Source: GCA-002726655 sp046582185 (GTDB taxonomy: Bacteria > Pseudomonadota > Gammaproteobacteria > Pseudomonadales > Azotimanducaceae). From it: a stretch of DNA of 64,000 bases. The translations under genes and the position numbers were made by a program. The notes under the pieces were generated by a model. That model searched no databases. It was given only the letters and a program-made list of their open reading frames with translations, and was not told the origin of the DNA. The stretch lies in assembly GCA_046582185.1 (NCBI GenBank), contig JAYGEX010000035.1, positions 1 through 64,000 of the forward strand, in the 5' to 3' direction. Of this stretch, positions 33,257-42,475 are shown one piece after another (within the stretch, counting starts at the first letter, position 1; the number at the start of each line of letters is the position of its first letter).

Positions 33257-34129
33257 TTAACCTGCGGCGACAGGCATGATTCGTTCACTTAATTGGTCGA
33301 GGCTATCAAGGCCTTCGGGCCCAGCAAAAAAGAACGCTGGTATCATGATTCTGTCGACGCCAATCGACGCCATCTCCTCAACTCCTTTTTCGGGGTTAGC
33401 AATCTGTGAACCAAATATAGCGCTAAACTCAATTGACGCGGGATCACGACCCGCCTTTTCAGCAGCCTGTCGAACCCGATTTAGCAGTGCGGAGAGTTGC
33501 TCTATGTCACCCTCGCCAGGGAAGTAGCCATCGGCAATACGCACGGCTCGAGAAATTGCAGCATCTGAATCGCCGCCGACAATAATAGGGATGGAACCGT
33601 TGACTGGTCTTGGGCTGCAGGTCGCAGGTTCAAAATCAACAAAGTCACCATGAAACTCGGCATGGGGCCCTTTCCATAGAGCACGCATGGCTTCAATATA
33701 TTCATCATTGCGGGCGCCACGTCTTTCCCAGGGAACGCCTAGTGCGTCGAACTCCTCTTTCATCCAGCCAACCCCAAGCCCCAGTTCCACACGTCCTCCA
33801 GACAATTGATCCAGTGTCGCCAGTTCCTTTGCGAGGATCAAAGGATTACGTTGAGGAACAATCAAGATGCAGGTGCCGAGACGGAGTGTCGGTGCCGCGG
33901 CCGCGGCAAACGCCAGCCATATCAAAGGATCCGGGATTGGTGTTTCTGGTTCTGCGGGAATTTTGCCGTCGGGGGTATAGGGGTATTTCGATGCGATGGC
34001 ATCCGGCATTATAACGTGTTCACCACCCCAGACGGATTCAAAGCCAGCTGCTTCAGCACGCTTGCAGAGCGCCAGGGTAGAAGGGCCATCAATACTTATG
34101 CTGCTGGCAAAGGCCAGTCCTACTTTCAT
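33257..34129 (-). CDS. LLM class flavin/F420-dependent oxidoreductase, copy 2
   Basis: 290 residues; luciferase-like barrel with RAEAAGFESVWGGEHV, PQRNPLILAKELATLDQLSGG, ELGLGVGWMKEEF and SIPIIVGGDSDAA (read as separate blocks). This matches the Rv2161c-like probable F420-dependent group. It may transfer a hydride or insert oxygen. First gene of a two-gene operon with kinase copy 2; operator copy 7 lies 127 bp upstream between it and carotenoid oxygenase copy 2. Confidence 0.88.
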   Translation of the reverse strand: MKVGLAFASSISIDGPSTLALCKRAEAAGFESVWGGEHVIMPDAIASKYPYTPDGKIPAEPETPIPDPLIWLAFAAAAAPTLRLGTCILIVPQRNPLILAKELATLDQLSGGRVELGLGVGWMKEEFDALGVPWERRGARNDEYIEAMRALWKGPHAEFHGDFVDFEPATCSPRPVNGSIPIIVGGDSDAAISRAVRIADGYFPGEGDIEQLSALLNRVRQAAEKAGRDPASIEFSAIFGSQIANPEKGVEEMASIGVDRIMIPAFFFAGPEGLDSLDQLSERIMPVAAG

Positions 34130-34256
34130 ATTCTTTTCCTTTTATCTGATTCGATGCAATACCTCGACATAGGGTATTGAATGTAATCTCGACGGTTGAA
34201 GATCAAAAATCTTTTTCGGACGAGGTTGGATATCTGTTTTTGTTTTGTTATCTTGT

Positions 34257-34280
34257 GAAACAGTCATCCGTGATTGTTTT
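34257..34280. promoter_or_regulatory. Operator copy 7 of the 24-bp palindrome
   Basis: Half-sites GAAACAGTCA and TGATTGTTTT with spacer TCCG. It is in the 298-bp gap between divergent LLM copy 2 (127 bp) and carotenoid oxygenase copy 2 (147 bp). The remaining sequence between operator and 34428 shows no other recognisable element. Confidence 0.78.
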
Positions 34281-34427
34281 GTATTTAGCGCTTGATCGAC
34301 TTAAAGGTCAAGTGCCTTTCTAACAGCGCTTGCTGAACTCGCGTGTCACAATTACGGGTATATTGATCTACTTGTTTTCCAGCAAGTCTTCACCCAGGAA
34401 ATACAGAAAATATAAATAGGAATAGTC

Positions 34428-35825
34428 ATGTCAGTAAGCGAATCAGTGACCAATGCGAACCCTTTTCTGCAGGGTAATAACGAGCCAGTTTACGAAGAGA
34501 CAACGACAACCGAGATGGAAGTGATAGGCAAGGTGCCGGTTGATATTTCGGGGAGTTTTTTAAGGGTAGGTCCAAATCCCTATTATGTGCCTGATGAAGA
34601 GCGATATCACATCTTTGATGGTGATGGGATGATCCACGGAATCCATTTTAATGAAGGAAAGGCCACGTACCGGAATCGTTTTATTCAAACAAAGGGTCTG
34701 ATTGAAGAGCGAGAAAAAGGGCAATGGATATATCCCGGTCTGAACATGTTTGGTGAATACATTGCTCGGGGTGAGATGCCCGGCACAAAAAATACAGGAA
34801 ATACGGCAATGGTTTTCCACCAGGGGCAGCTCTTTGCAATGATGGAGGGCGGCACGCCTTATCGTATGTCTTTACCCGAACTTGAGACTCTCGGAGAGCA
34901 TGATTTCGACGGTACAGTGACCCACAATTTCACCGCTCATCCCAAGGTGGATGTTAAAACCGGTGAGATGATGACGTTCGGCTATGCCCTAGAGCCGCCA
35001 TTTCTTTCCTATTCGGTTGTGGGGCAGGATGGACGTGCGTCGCACTCGACAGAAATAACCATTCCCAAGCCGATCATGATGCACGACTGTGCCATCACTG
35101 AAAATTACACCGTGTTCGCGGATCTTCCTCTGGTCTTCGATTTCGAAAAGATGATGGCGGGTGACGGTCTGGTAGGGTGGCAGCCAGAGAACGGGTGCCG
35201 AATCGGCATCGTTCCGCGTCGTGGCGATGATGCATCGATTCGTTGGTTTGAGATCGAGGAGAGCTTTCTCTTCCACGTTGCCAATGCGTTTGAGGAGGGA
35301 GATGAGCTTGTCTTCCAGGCTTGTCGTTCAAACCGAGGCGGCATCGTCACAGAAGAGGGCGCAGACGTGCGGGACCAGCTTGGACAGCTTCACGAATGGC
35401 GGTTCAACCTGAACACAGGTGAGATCAAATCGAGGGCTATTGATCGGGATTACTACTGCGACTTCCCGCGGATCAACGATGACTATGTTGGTTACAAGAA
35501 TCGATATACCTATGCTGCACGCTTCAGAGTTGAAGACATGCCGACCTTCGATGGTGAAGTGAAATATGACAATGAAACCGGCGCCATCGAGATGCATTAC
35601 TTCGGTGACGACGCAGAGTCAGGCGAAGCAGTGTTTGTACCCAGAATTGGCGCCTCGAGCGAAGATGATGGTTATGTGATTTGTTTTGTTTACGACCGAA
35701 AAACAGGGAGTAGCGAATGTCAAATTCTTGATGCCCAAAATTGGACGGCTGATCCTGTCGCTAGAATCAAAATTCCGCAGCGAGTACCGCACGGATTTCA
35801 TGCGGCATGGGTCGCGCACTCATAA
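34428..35825 (+). CDS. Carotenoid oxygenase family protein, copy 2
   Basis: 465 residues. Propeller-type Fe(II) dioxygenase with HIFDGDGMIHG (about 62-72) and iron histidines in FTAHPKVD, MHDCAIT, FHVANAFEEGDE and C-terminal HGFHAAW. It resembles bacterial lignostilbene-dioxygenase-like enzymes and copy 3 at 56167 more than copy 1. Cytoplasmic. Followed by a CoA ligase whose start is 9 bases after this stop, so the cleavage product (an aldehyde or acid after oxidation) may feed into CoA activation. Confidence 0.91.
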   Translation: MSVSESVTNANPFLQGNNEPVYEETTTTEMEVIGKVPVDISGSFLRVGPNPYYVPDEERYHIFDGDGMIHGIHFNEGKATYRNRFIQTKGLIEEREKGQWIYPGLNMFGEYIARGEMPGTKNTGNTAMVFHQGQLFAMMEGGTPYRMSLPELETLGEHDFDGTVTHNFTAHPKVDVKTGEMMTFGYALEPPFLSYSVVGQDGRASHSTEITIPKPIMMHDCAITENYTVFADLPLVFDFEKMMAGDGLVGWQPENGCRIGIVPRRGDDASIRWFEIEESFLFHVANAFEEGDELVFQACRSNRGGIVTEEGADVRDQLGQLHEWRFNLNTGEIKSRAIDRDYYCDFPRINDDYVGYKNRYTYAARFRVEDMPTFDGEVKYDNETGAIEMHYFGDDAESGEAVFVPRIGASSEDDGYVICFVYDRKTGSSECQILDAQNWTADPVARIKIPQRVPHGFHAAWVAHS

Positions 35826-35833
35826 GGCTCGAA

Positions 35834-37375
35834 ATGACTTTTGCACTAAGCTATGCCGAACAATATCCGGAACAGATCGCCATCAGAGACGAGCAAAAAT
35901 CACTGCTGTGGTCTGAGGTCGATGACATTCTTAATCGAACCGTCAATGGATTGCGGGACCTTGATCTCGGACCTGAAGGCCGAGTGGCCGTTTTCGCGGA
36001 AAACTCGGTGGAAACGGCATTAGCCAACCTCGGTGGATTGGTCGCAGGCGCATCGGTAGTGCCGGTCAATTTTCATCTTACTGCAGATGAAGTTGCCTAC
36101 ATACTGAAGGATTCCGGTGCGCGGGTATTGTTCGTCAGTCCAGAGACTGCAGATCGAGGCGTCGAGGCGGCGGCGAAGTCGAATTTACATTCAGTCATTG
36201 GCTGGTGCGATAAGGAAGGGGTTCTGGAGTGGTCGCAGTGGCTAGTAGGCAATAGCGCGGAACAGCCAGATCACAGTGTGCCACCCAGACCAAACCTGCT
36301 GTATACCTCCGGCACAACCGGGCGCCCAAAAGGTACTGAGTTGCCCCCAACCATGTTTGCTGGTGGAGCAACCATTGAGGAACATCTGGCGCTGTTCCGA
36401 GAAAGGACCTTGGCACGTATACCTGCTGGTAGTGAACTCGGCGCGCAGCTAGTGGTCGGGCCCATGTATCACACGGGGCCGTTGAGCGCGACGCGGCAGC
36501 TGATTGCCGGCGTTCCCTCTGTCATCCTGAGTCGTTTTGATGCAGAAAAAACGCTTGCAACCATTGAGCAGTTCAAGATTGAGTCAACGCTGATGGTTCC
36601 GACTCATTTTGTACGGCTATTAGCCCTGCCCGAAGATGTGCGAGGGAAATATGACATCAGCTCAATGAAGAGTATCAGTCATACAGGTTCCAAGTGTCCC
36701 GTCGATGTTAAGCGAGCCATGATTGAATGGTTTGGCCCCGTTTTCCTGGATGCCTATGGTGCCAGTGAAGTAGGAACAACCTGCATGATTACCTCGGATG
36801 AATGGCTCGCGCACCCCGGTTCTGTCGGCAAGGCCATTCCTCCTTTTACCGCAATGATTTTTGATGATGACAACAATGAACTACCAGCCAACTCGGAAGG
36901 GCGCCTGTATTTCAAAGATGCCACCGGACGTGGTGTCATTTATCACAATGATCCGGAAAAGTCGGCGGAGGCGCACATTGCGCCCGGTATTTTTACGCTG
37001 GGAGAGATAGCCTACGTTGATGAAGAAGGTTACGTCTACATCACCGACCGCTTCAGCGACATGGTTGTATCGGGTGGTGTAAATATTTACCCTGCTGAAG
37101 CCGAGGCAGTGTTAATTGAACATCCTGCAGTATTGGATGTGGCCTGTATAGGTGTTCCAAACGCTGATATGGGTGAAGAATTAAAAGGGCTCGTGATCCC
37201 GAACCCGGGTGAAGACCTGCCTTCCGCAGACGTGATGATAGCCTGGTGTCGCGAGAGGCTGTCTCACTATAAGTGCCCAAAAACACTTGAGTACGTCGAT
37301 GAGCTTGGGCGGAACACTATGGGAAAGATAAATAAGCGCAAATTACGTGCGCCATACTGGCAAGACAGGGATTGA
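35834..37375 (+). CDS. AMP-dependent acyl-CoA synthetase/ligase
   Basis: 513 residues from ATG 35834, which has AAGG 6 bases upstream; an earlier ATG (35807) overlaps the previous gene. ANL-superfamily: phosphate-binding loop YTSGTTGRPKG near 154-164, adenylate motif YGAS near 308, TDRFSDMVVSGG and the C-terminal lysine segment RNTMGKINKRKL. It activates a carboxylic acid to its CoA thioester, coupling ring or side-chain cleavage products to beta-oxidation. It is the only CoA ligase in the window. Confidence 0.92.
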   Translation: MTFALSYAEQYPEQIAIRDEQKSLLWSEVDDILNRTVNGLRDLDLGPEGRVAVFAENSVETALANLGGLVAGASVVPVNFHLTADEVAYILKDSGARVLFVSPETADRGVEAAAKSNLHSVIGWCDKEGVLEWSQWLVGNSAEQPDHSVPPRPNLLYTSGTTGRPKGTELPPTMFAGGATIEEHLALFRERTLARIPAGSELGAQLVVGPMYHTGPLSATRQLIAGVPSVILSRFDAEKTLATIEQFKIESTLMVPTHFVRLLALPEDVRGKYDISSMKSISHTGSKCPVDVKRAMIEWFGPVFLDAYGASEVGTTCMITSDEWLAHPGSVGKAIPPFTAMIFDDDNNELPANSEGRLYFKDATGRGVIYHNDPEKSAEAHIAPGIFTLGEIAYVDEEGYVYITDRFSDMVVSGGVNIYPAEAEAVLIEHPAVLDVACIGVPNADMGEELKGLVIPNPGEDLPSADVMIAWCRERLSHYKCPKTLEYVDELGRNTMGKINKRKLRAPYWQDRD

Positions 37376-37401
37376 CGGTAAATCGTCTCGCTCAGTTTTG
37401 C

Positions 37402-37818
37402 TCAATTTTCCTCGGCATCAAGAATCTCGTAAATCCGTTTTTGAAAATACCAGCGTCCACCCTTCTTGGCGTAGTCATCCGTGTACTTACCCGTGATCTT
37501 GCGTTTTGAACCGTCCTTGCCGTGCAAGAACTCCTGTTGGTACCAGGTACCTGTTGCAGAATCTCCACCTACAATGATGGGGCCCGCTGAAGCGAAGAAT
37601 CCTACATACGAGAATGCACCCATGCTTTGCTCCCAGATGGGGAAAAAGTTGTCGAGACCTTTAATTTCTCCCACCCCGGGCAAACTCCAGCTAGCTTCTG
37701 CGAGCCAATTTGATTTCCAGGCCTCACCGTCGAAACGCATTACCGCGTCGTTATAAGACTCCACTAGTTCTCGAATCGCCAACCTGTCTTCCACCGGACC
37801 TTCACTAATCATTTTCAT
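37402..37818 (-). CDS. SnoaL/NTF2-like fold protein, copy 3
   Basis: 138 residues with SnoaL pattern: RLAIRELVESYNDAVMRFD, WLAEASWSLPG, and GKYTDDYAKKGGRWYFQKR. It stands alone on the minus strand, convergent with the CoA ligase and divergent from SDR copy 6. No operator copy is seen upstream in the 225-bp gap. It may be a dehydratase or a structural accessory of an oxygenase. Confidence 0.78.
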   Translation of the reverse strand: MKMISEGPVEDRLAIRELVESYNDAVMRFDGEAWKSNWLAEASWSLPGVGEIKGLDNFFPIWEQSMGAFSYVGFFASAGPIIVGGDSATGTWYQQEFLHGKDGSKRKITGKYTDDYAKKGGRWYFQKRIYEILDAEEN

Positions 37819-38043
37819 CTACCTTGATTTTTATCTACTTGGTTTTAGATCGAACCATAGTATAGTTAATGTCTGCCAACAAGCTGCGATTAGGCACGAG
37901 AAAGTGATGGGGCAACAAAAGCGAAACCCCGAAGGAGGCCAACAATATACCTACGCCTCAAACAATGATCTACAATGCCAGCTTTAATTCTGCTGAGAAA
38001 TTTAGTTCTATATCCCAAATTCAATAAAAATATGTGAGAAATC

Positions 38044-38880
38044 ATGACAGGAAGACTAGAGAACAAGGTCGTCGCAATCACAGGCGCTGCGAGTGGATTC
38101 GGTGAGGCGGCAGCGATTCGTTTTGTCGCTGAAGGTGCTAGAGTCGTGCTTGGCGACATTCAGGAAGATGCAGGTCAAAAGGTTGCCGAAAGTCTCGGAG
38201 ATGCAGCGCGCTTCGTCTCCTGCAATGTGACCCATGAAGATGAGGTGGCAAACCTGATCGATACAGCAGTGTCGGAATTTGGCCAACTTGATGTGATGTA
38301 CAATAATGCAGGTATTGTGGGTGCGGCGGGTCCTATCGCTTCAAGCGTAACTGAGGAATGGAAGTTCACGATCGACATCCTGTTGAACGGCGTTTATTAC
38401 GGTTGCAAGCACGCCGCCAGAGTCATGATTCCTCGTGGTCGAGGCTCCATTGTCAGCATGTCCAGCACGGCGGGTATAATGGGTGGACTAGGTCCTCATG
38501 CCTATGCCACCGCGAAGCACGCTGTCATTGGGCTAACCAAGAACATTGCTTGTGAGTTGGCGCAATATGGCATCCGGGCAAACGCTATTTCACCGGCCGG
38601 TATGGCAACGCCGATGGTTGCGGCCCTGAGTGGTGACCCTTCTGCGATCGAAAAAACTAAAAAGGTTCTGGCTGCAAGCTCGCCTCTGAAAGGTCGCCCT
38701 GGACTAGCAGATGATGTGGTCAATGCGGCTCTATGGCTTGCCAGCGATGAATCCGGATATACCACTGGGCATACCCTGACCACGGATGCAGGCCTCACCA
38801 TTGGTTCGACTAATCCGACACCGTTTGCTGAATATCAGCCTATCATTCGTGAAGCGGGTCGCCGCGGGCTAGACGAGTAG
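38044..38880 (+). CDS. SDR family oxidoreductase, copy 6 (hydroxysteroid/cyclic alcohol type)
   Basis: 278 residues. TGAASGFG cofactor motif, Asp after the second strand (LGDIQED) implying NAD(H), NNAGIVG, SMSSTAG and catalytic HAYATAKH. This pattern is common in the 3-alpha/20-beta-hydroxysteroid and cyclohexanol dehydrogenase subgroup, which acts on cyclic alcohols. C-terminal extension of about 20 residues beyond TIGSTN. No operator in the upstream gap of 225 bp, though the next gene (RHO5) has one. Confidence 0.9.
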   Translation: MTGRLENKVVAITGAASGFGEAAAIRFVAEGARVVLGDIQEDAGQKVAESLGDAARFVSCNVTHEDEVANLIDTAVSEFGQLDVMYNNAGIVGAAGPIASSVTEEWKFTIDILLNGVYYGCKHAARVMIPRGRGSIVSMSSTAGIMGGLGPHAYATAKHAVIGLTKNIACELAQYGIRANAISPAGMATPMVAALSGDPSAIEKTKKVLAASSPLKGRPGLADDVVNAALWLASDESGYTTGHTLTTDAGLTIGSTNPTPFAEYQPIIREAGRRGLDE

Positions 38881-38985
38881 CCATCTCTGATACGCAGTCC
38901 TAAAGCCCCTTTTGTCTGTTTTGACTCTGACTGTAAATGAATTTTACCAGGGCCATGTTCTTTGCGTGATAGTTCAAGTAGACTA

Positions 38986-39009
38986 AAAACAATCACTACT
39001 GACTGTTTA
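38986..39009. promoter_or_regulatory. Operator copy 8 of the 24-bp palindrome
   Basis: Half-sites AAAACAATCA and TGACTGTTTA with spacer CTAC. It lies only 18 bp before the RHO5 ATG, so it would overlap the transcription start or leader. A TTGCGT hexamer 17 bp upstream of the left arm could be the -35 element. Confidence 0.78.
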
Positions 39010-39027
39010 TTTTAGAAGGTAAAGCAG

Positions 39028-40383
39028 ATGTCTGAAATGTTTAAGGACCTGGATCCGGAGACCATGCCTCGTTCTCCCGGCGTGACTTACCAGGAACTGT
39101 TGGATCAAGATTCTCACGAGGTGCCCTCCGTCCTTAGATTGCAATCTCCGAAAGATCTAGGTTTGACTGAATATCCTGTCAATCGCTACATCTCAGCGGA
39201 CTATCATGAAAAGGAAGTGGAACGCCTGTGGAAAAAGGTTTGGCAATTTGCTTGCCGTGAAGAAGACATACCAGAACCCGGTGATCATTATCGCTATGAC
39301 ATTGCGGGCATATCATTCCTCATCGTGCGGACAGAAACCGGGGACATTAAAGCGTACCCAAATGCCTGTTTACACCGTGGCCGCATGCTGAAGGAGTTCG
39401 ATGGCAACGCTACGGAATTAAGATGTCCGTTTCACGGCTTTGCCTGGCATCTGGACGGCTGCTTTAAAGACTCCCCATCCAGGTGGGACTTTCCACAGAT
39501 AAAAGATGAAGAATTTTCATTGCCAGAGTTGCCGGTTGCGATTTGGGCGGGCTTCATTTTCATTAATCCTGATCAGAGTTGCGCGCCCTTCGATGACTTT
39601 ATCGCCGACCTTGCAGGCCAGTTCGAGCGTTGGGATTTAAGTGCCTTGTATAAGGAAGCCCATGTCGCGAAGATCATGCCCTGCAACTGGAAGATTGCCC
39701 AGGAGGCATTCTGCGAGGCTTACCATGTTAATGCGACCCACCCACAGATCATGCGTGGAATTGGCGACACCAATAGCCAGGTAGACGTTTGGGAGAACTG
39801 TGCCAGGGTCATTACGCCGGGTATTACGCCAAGCCCGCTTTTAGACTATGAAGTTACTGATGAAGATGTACTCCGGGCAATGATGGATTTACCGCCTGAG
39901 GCAGAGGTCCCTAAAGTGCCGGAAGGGATGAATGCGCGGGCATTTATGGCAGCGATCAGTCGAGATAATTTACGACCCACCGCGGGTGCGAAGGTTGACG
40001 AATACTGTGATGCAGAGATCGTGGATAGCATTGACTACACCCAGTTTCCGAACTTCCATCCCTGGGGTGCCTTTAACAAGATCGTGTACCGTTTTCGACC
40101 CAACGGTAACGACCACCGCTCTGCCATTATGGAGTGCATACAACTCGCGCCATTCAGTGGTGAGCGACCACCGGCGGCAAAAATACATTGGCTAAAGGAG
40201 GATGAAAAGTGGTCTAGCGCACTAGGCTTTCTCGGCAAGGTGTTCGATCAGGATTCCTTCAACATGCCGAAGGTCCAGATGGGACTTGAATCCACTTACA
40301 AAACTGGCATTACCTTATCGGGTTATCAGGAAAGTAAGGTTCGCTGGTTACACCAGAAATTCACAGAATGGGTAGGTGATTAA
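39028..40383 (+). CDS. Rieske oxygenase alpha subunit (RHO5)
   Basis: 451 residues. Rieske ligands C114-x-H116 and C133-x2-H136; iron-site segment EAFCEAYHVNATH. Closest in the window to RHO2 (shared VWQFACREED-like and HWLKEDEKW/HWLGADDDW segments), but it lacks RHO2's internal block, which occurs as a separate gene directly after it. Start preceded by AGAAGG. Operator copy 8 is just upstream. Confidence 0.93.
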   Translation: MSEMFKDLDPETMPRSPGVTYQELLDQDSHEVPSVLRLQSPKDLGLTEYPVNRYISADYHEKEVERLWKKVWQFACREEDIPEPGDHYRYDIAGISFLIVRTETGDIKAYPNACLHRGRMLKEFDGNATELRCPFHGFAWHLDGCFKDSPSRWDFPQIKDEEFSLPELPVAIWAGFIFINPDQSCAPFDDFIADLAGQFERWDLSALYKEAHVAKIMPCNWKIAQEAFCEAYHVNATHPQIMRGIGDTNSQVDVWENCARVITPGITPSPLLDYEVTDEDVLRAMMDLPPEAEVPKVPEGMNARAFMAAISRDNLRPTAGAKVDEYCDAEIVDSIDYTQFPNFHPWGAFNKIVYRFRPNGNDHRSAIMECIQLAPFSGERPPAAKIHWLKEDEKWSSALGFLGKVFDQDSFNMPKVQMGLESTYKTGITLSGYQESKVRWLHQKFTEWVGD

Positions 40384-40385
40384 TA

Positions 40386-40613
40386 ATGGCTTCACTTTAT
40401 CATCCGTTTGATACGGACCACCTGTATGAGTTGACCGAGGATGACAACATTCTGGTGACTACAGGTGAAACGAACGGCTTGTTCACAACTCAGGGGATTT
40501 ATATTTCTGGCGAGCTGAAACAGGCTGATCCACAGATTTGTGTCTGGGTGGGTAACAATCCTGACCCCGCGACTCAATTATCGAAACCACGAGTGGCAGG
40601 TCGCGAAATTTAA
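40386..40613 (+). CDS. Small protein matching the RHO2 inserted domain
   Basis: 75 residues, starting 2 bases after the RHO5 stop (stop and start separated only by TA). It has no motif of its own, but aligns end to end with residues about 286-355 of RHO2: shared HP, LYE/IYE, LVTT, GEL, C-WV and VA-R blocks. It may be a detached domain that completes RHO5 in trans, or the remnant of a fission. Behind it, AAAGGAGG (40617-40624) leads to a five-codon frame only, so a following gene may have been lost. Function unknown. Confidence 0.75.
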   Translation: MASLYHPFDTDHLYELTEDDNILVTTGETNGLFTTQGIYISGELKQADPQICVWVGNNPDPATQLSKPRVAGREI

Positions 40614-40626
40614 CATAAAGGAGGTT

Positions 40627-41058
40627 TTAGGAAACTGCAATGATGTTGGAACCCTGATTTTTTGGCGTAGAGTCTTCGCAATTGCGAATCGTTTCTGCCA
40701 CCTGAAACATCGGCCGCTTAAGCATGTTTTTGAGTTCGTCGTTAGCACCAACTCGCTCGAGTGCCTTGTCCATGCATAACAGCCATTGATCCCGTTCTTT
40801 CGGACCAATGCGAAATGGCTCATGAGGTTCCGTCAGGCATACCGTACCCTTAATGGCTTGATAGACTGGAGGGCCGCCCATCCAACCCGTCAGGTAGGCC
40901 GTTAACATGCGCTTGATGTGGTCCAGGTTATCCGCATGCATTTGTCGGATTTCACTCACCGTGGTGAGCTCATCCATGACATCATAGAATGCGTTGACGA
41001 GTTGTTTGATACCTGCATCACCGAGTGTTTCATAAGGTGTTTTGAGGGATTCGGACAT
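40627..41058 (-). CDS. Truncated hemoglobin, group 2-like
   Basis: 143 residues in the 2-over-2 globin pattern. The segment YLTGWMGGPPVY and the proximal region LTEPHEPFRIGPKERDQWLLCM match group 2 truncated hemoglobins; the histidine in EPH would be the proximal heme ligand, and Trp of QWLLCM the conserved G8 tryptophan. Roles of such globins include O2 delivery and NO/peroxide chemistry. In a cluster of heme and Rieske oxygenases, oxygen supply is plausible. A tail of about 18 residues past the globin core is unrelated. Confidence 0.85.
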   Translation of the reverse strand: MSESLKTPYETLGDAGIKQLVNAFYDVMDELTTVSEIRQMHADNLDHIKRMLTAYLTGWMGGPPVYQAIKGTVCLTEPHEPFRIGPKERDQWLLCMDKALERVGANDELKNMLKRPMFQVAETIRNCEDSTPKNQGSNIIAVS

Positions 41059-41273
41059 TCAGATTTTCTCCGGGAGTTAGTGCCGGATTGAGGCACGGCT
41101 GCGGAACAGGAAACCAATATAACCAAATACTAAGCGAGAGACCAAGCTGTTATGTTCATCTTAAGCGGGAGTCATGGTGAGAGATCACAATCTTTTCGCC
41201 CAGAACGAGGGAAGACTTACTATGGACTGCAGTCTGGCCCAAAATCTATCGTCACTGATGTGGTGCCAAAATT

Positions 41274-41933
41274 ATGATAAAAGTCTATTACTTCATTAAA
41301 TCCGAGGCTTCTTTGGAGCTACGCAAGGACGCGCTCGAGAAACTGCGCCAATCGTGTCCGTCGCTCGAAGCCGCTGTGCTTTCCAGTGCAATTAAAGATG
41401 CCATACCTGGTCGGTCAACGACATTGAGCGGCGTTTTAGAACTTTGGTTTGAGTGCACTGCGGATGCTGAAGCGGCGAACGAGTTATCTCCCGCGATGCT
41501 ATTTGTGAGCCCGGTCGAGACGGCGTTTGTCCTATCAGGTATGGAGAGGATTGTGATGCGCCATCCCGGCTTCTATACAACAAGTGGCGTAAAAGGTGTT
41601 TACGCATTTCGGCGCAAGGGCAGTATGCCTGTTAAGGATTTTCAACATTACTGGTGGCATAACCATGGACCTCTTGCCGCGCTAACCGAAAACGCGACCT
41701 GCTATTCTCAATGCCACCTTGCAAAAGAAGCTTATCCTAACGGGTCACCCGGCTATGATGGCGTAACAGAGATTTACTGGCCTGACTTGCCAGCCGCGTT
41801 GTCGGCTTTGGACTCCAGGCAGATGACCGAAGATCAATCCAGCGATGCAAAGAACTTCGTTGATCTCGAAAGCATTGAATTAATGATTGCAAAAGAACAC
41901 ATGATTATCCCACCCTGGAAGGAGAATTTATGA
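41274..41933 (+). CDS. EthD-domain protein
   Basis: 219 residues with two ABM/EthD-like halves. The second shows the clear EthD signature GVYAFRRKGSMPVKDFQHYW followed by WHNHGPL. EthD is an accessory protein of the ETBE P450 system, and related domains occur in dehydratases of polyketide pathways. It overlaps the flavin-protein gene by 4 bp. The globin (minus strand) is divergent from it across a 215-bp gap without an operator copy. Confidence 0.8.
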   Translation: MIKVYYFIKSEASLELRKDALEKLRQSCPSLEAAVLSSAIKDAIPGRSTTLSGVLELWFECTADAEAANELSPAMLFVSPVETAFVLSGMERIVMRHPGFYTTSGVKGVYAFRRKGSMPVKDFQHYWWHNHGPLAALTENATCYSQCHLAKEAYPNGSPGYDGVTEIYWPDLPAALSALDSRQMTEDQSSDAKNFVDLESIELMIAKEHMIIPPWKENL

Positions 41934-42475
41934 ACGACCAATCAACAAACTATGACGACGTAAAGCAATATCGACTCGACCCTGAACGTATACAAGAGCT
42001 CATTAGGTCTGCAGGTGAATGTGTCTTTATCTGGGCGAACAAAGCGGGACATCCGATAGGTGTGATTACCGCGTATGTGCCGGTCGATGGGAAAATCTGG
42101 ATGACCGCGACTAGAGAAAGAGTCAGAATCAAAGCGATTGCCAGAGACGGGAGATCATCCTGTGTGTTCACCAGCAAGGGAACCCCCATGGGTGGCGGAA
42201 AAACCGTTACCTACAAAGGTCATACGGTCATTCATGATAAACAGGAAACCAAACAATGGTTTTACAAGCTGTTAGCCAGCGGTATGGCTGGTCGCCCTGA
42301 TGACGGCAATGAGTTCGCCAAAAATCTGGATCCCGCCTTGTTTGTCAGATTCCTGGATACACCAGAGCGAGTTGTACTCGAGTTTACGCCAGAGATGACG
42401 ATTCCGTTTGATGGCGACAAGATGGCGCTAGGCACCGCGGCAGCTTACGCCAGCTTTGCAAAGGAAGAGAGCTAG
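41930..42475 (+). CDS. Pyridoxamine-phosphate-oxidase-like split-barrel flavin protein, copy 2
   Basis: 181 residues. It shares HPIGVITAYVPVDGKIWMT with copy 1 (27492), then VRIKAIARDGRSSCVF and a C-terminal MTIPFDGDKMALGTA. FMN- or F420-binding fold, possibly a reductase partner. Coupled to the EthD gene by a 4-bp overlap. Its TAG stop shares a CTAG palindrome with the stop of the convergent DUF1330 gene. Confidence 0.8.
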   Translation: MNDQSTNYDDVKQYRLDPERIQELIRSAGECVFIWANKAGHPIGVITAYVPVDGKIWMTATRERVRIKAIARDGRSSCVFTSKGTPMGGGKTVTYKGHTVIHDKQETKQWFYKLLASGMAGRPDDGNEFAKNLDPALFVRFLDTPERVVLEFTPEMTIPFDGDKMALGTAAAYASFAKEES

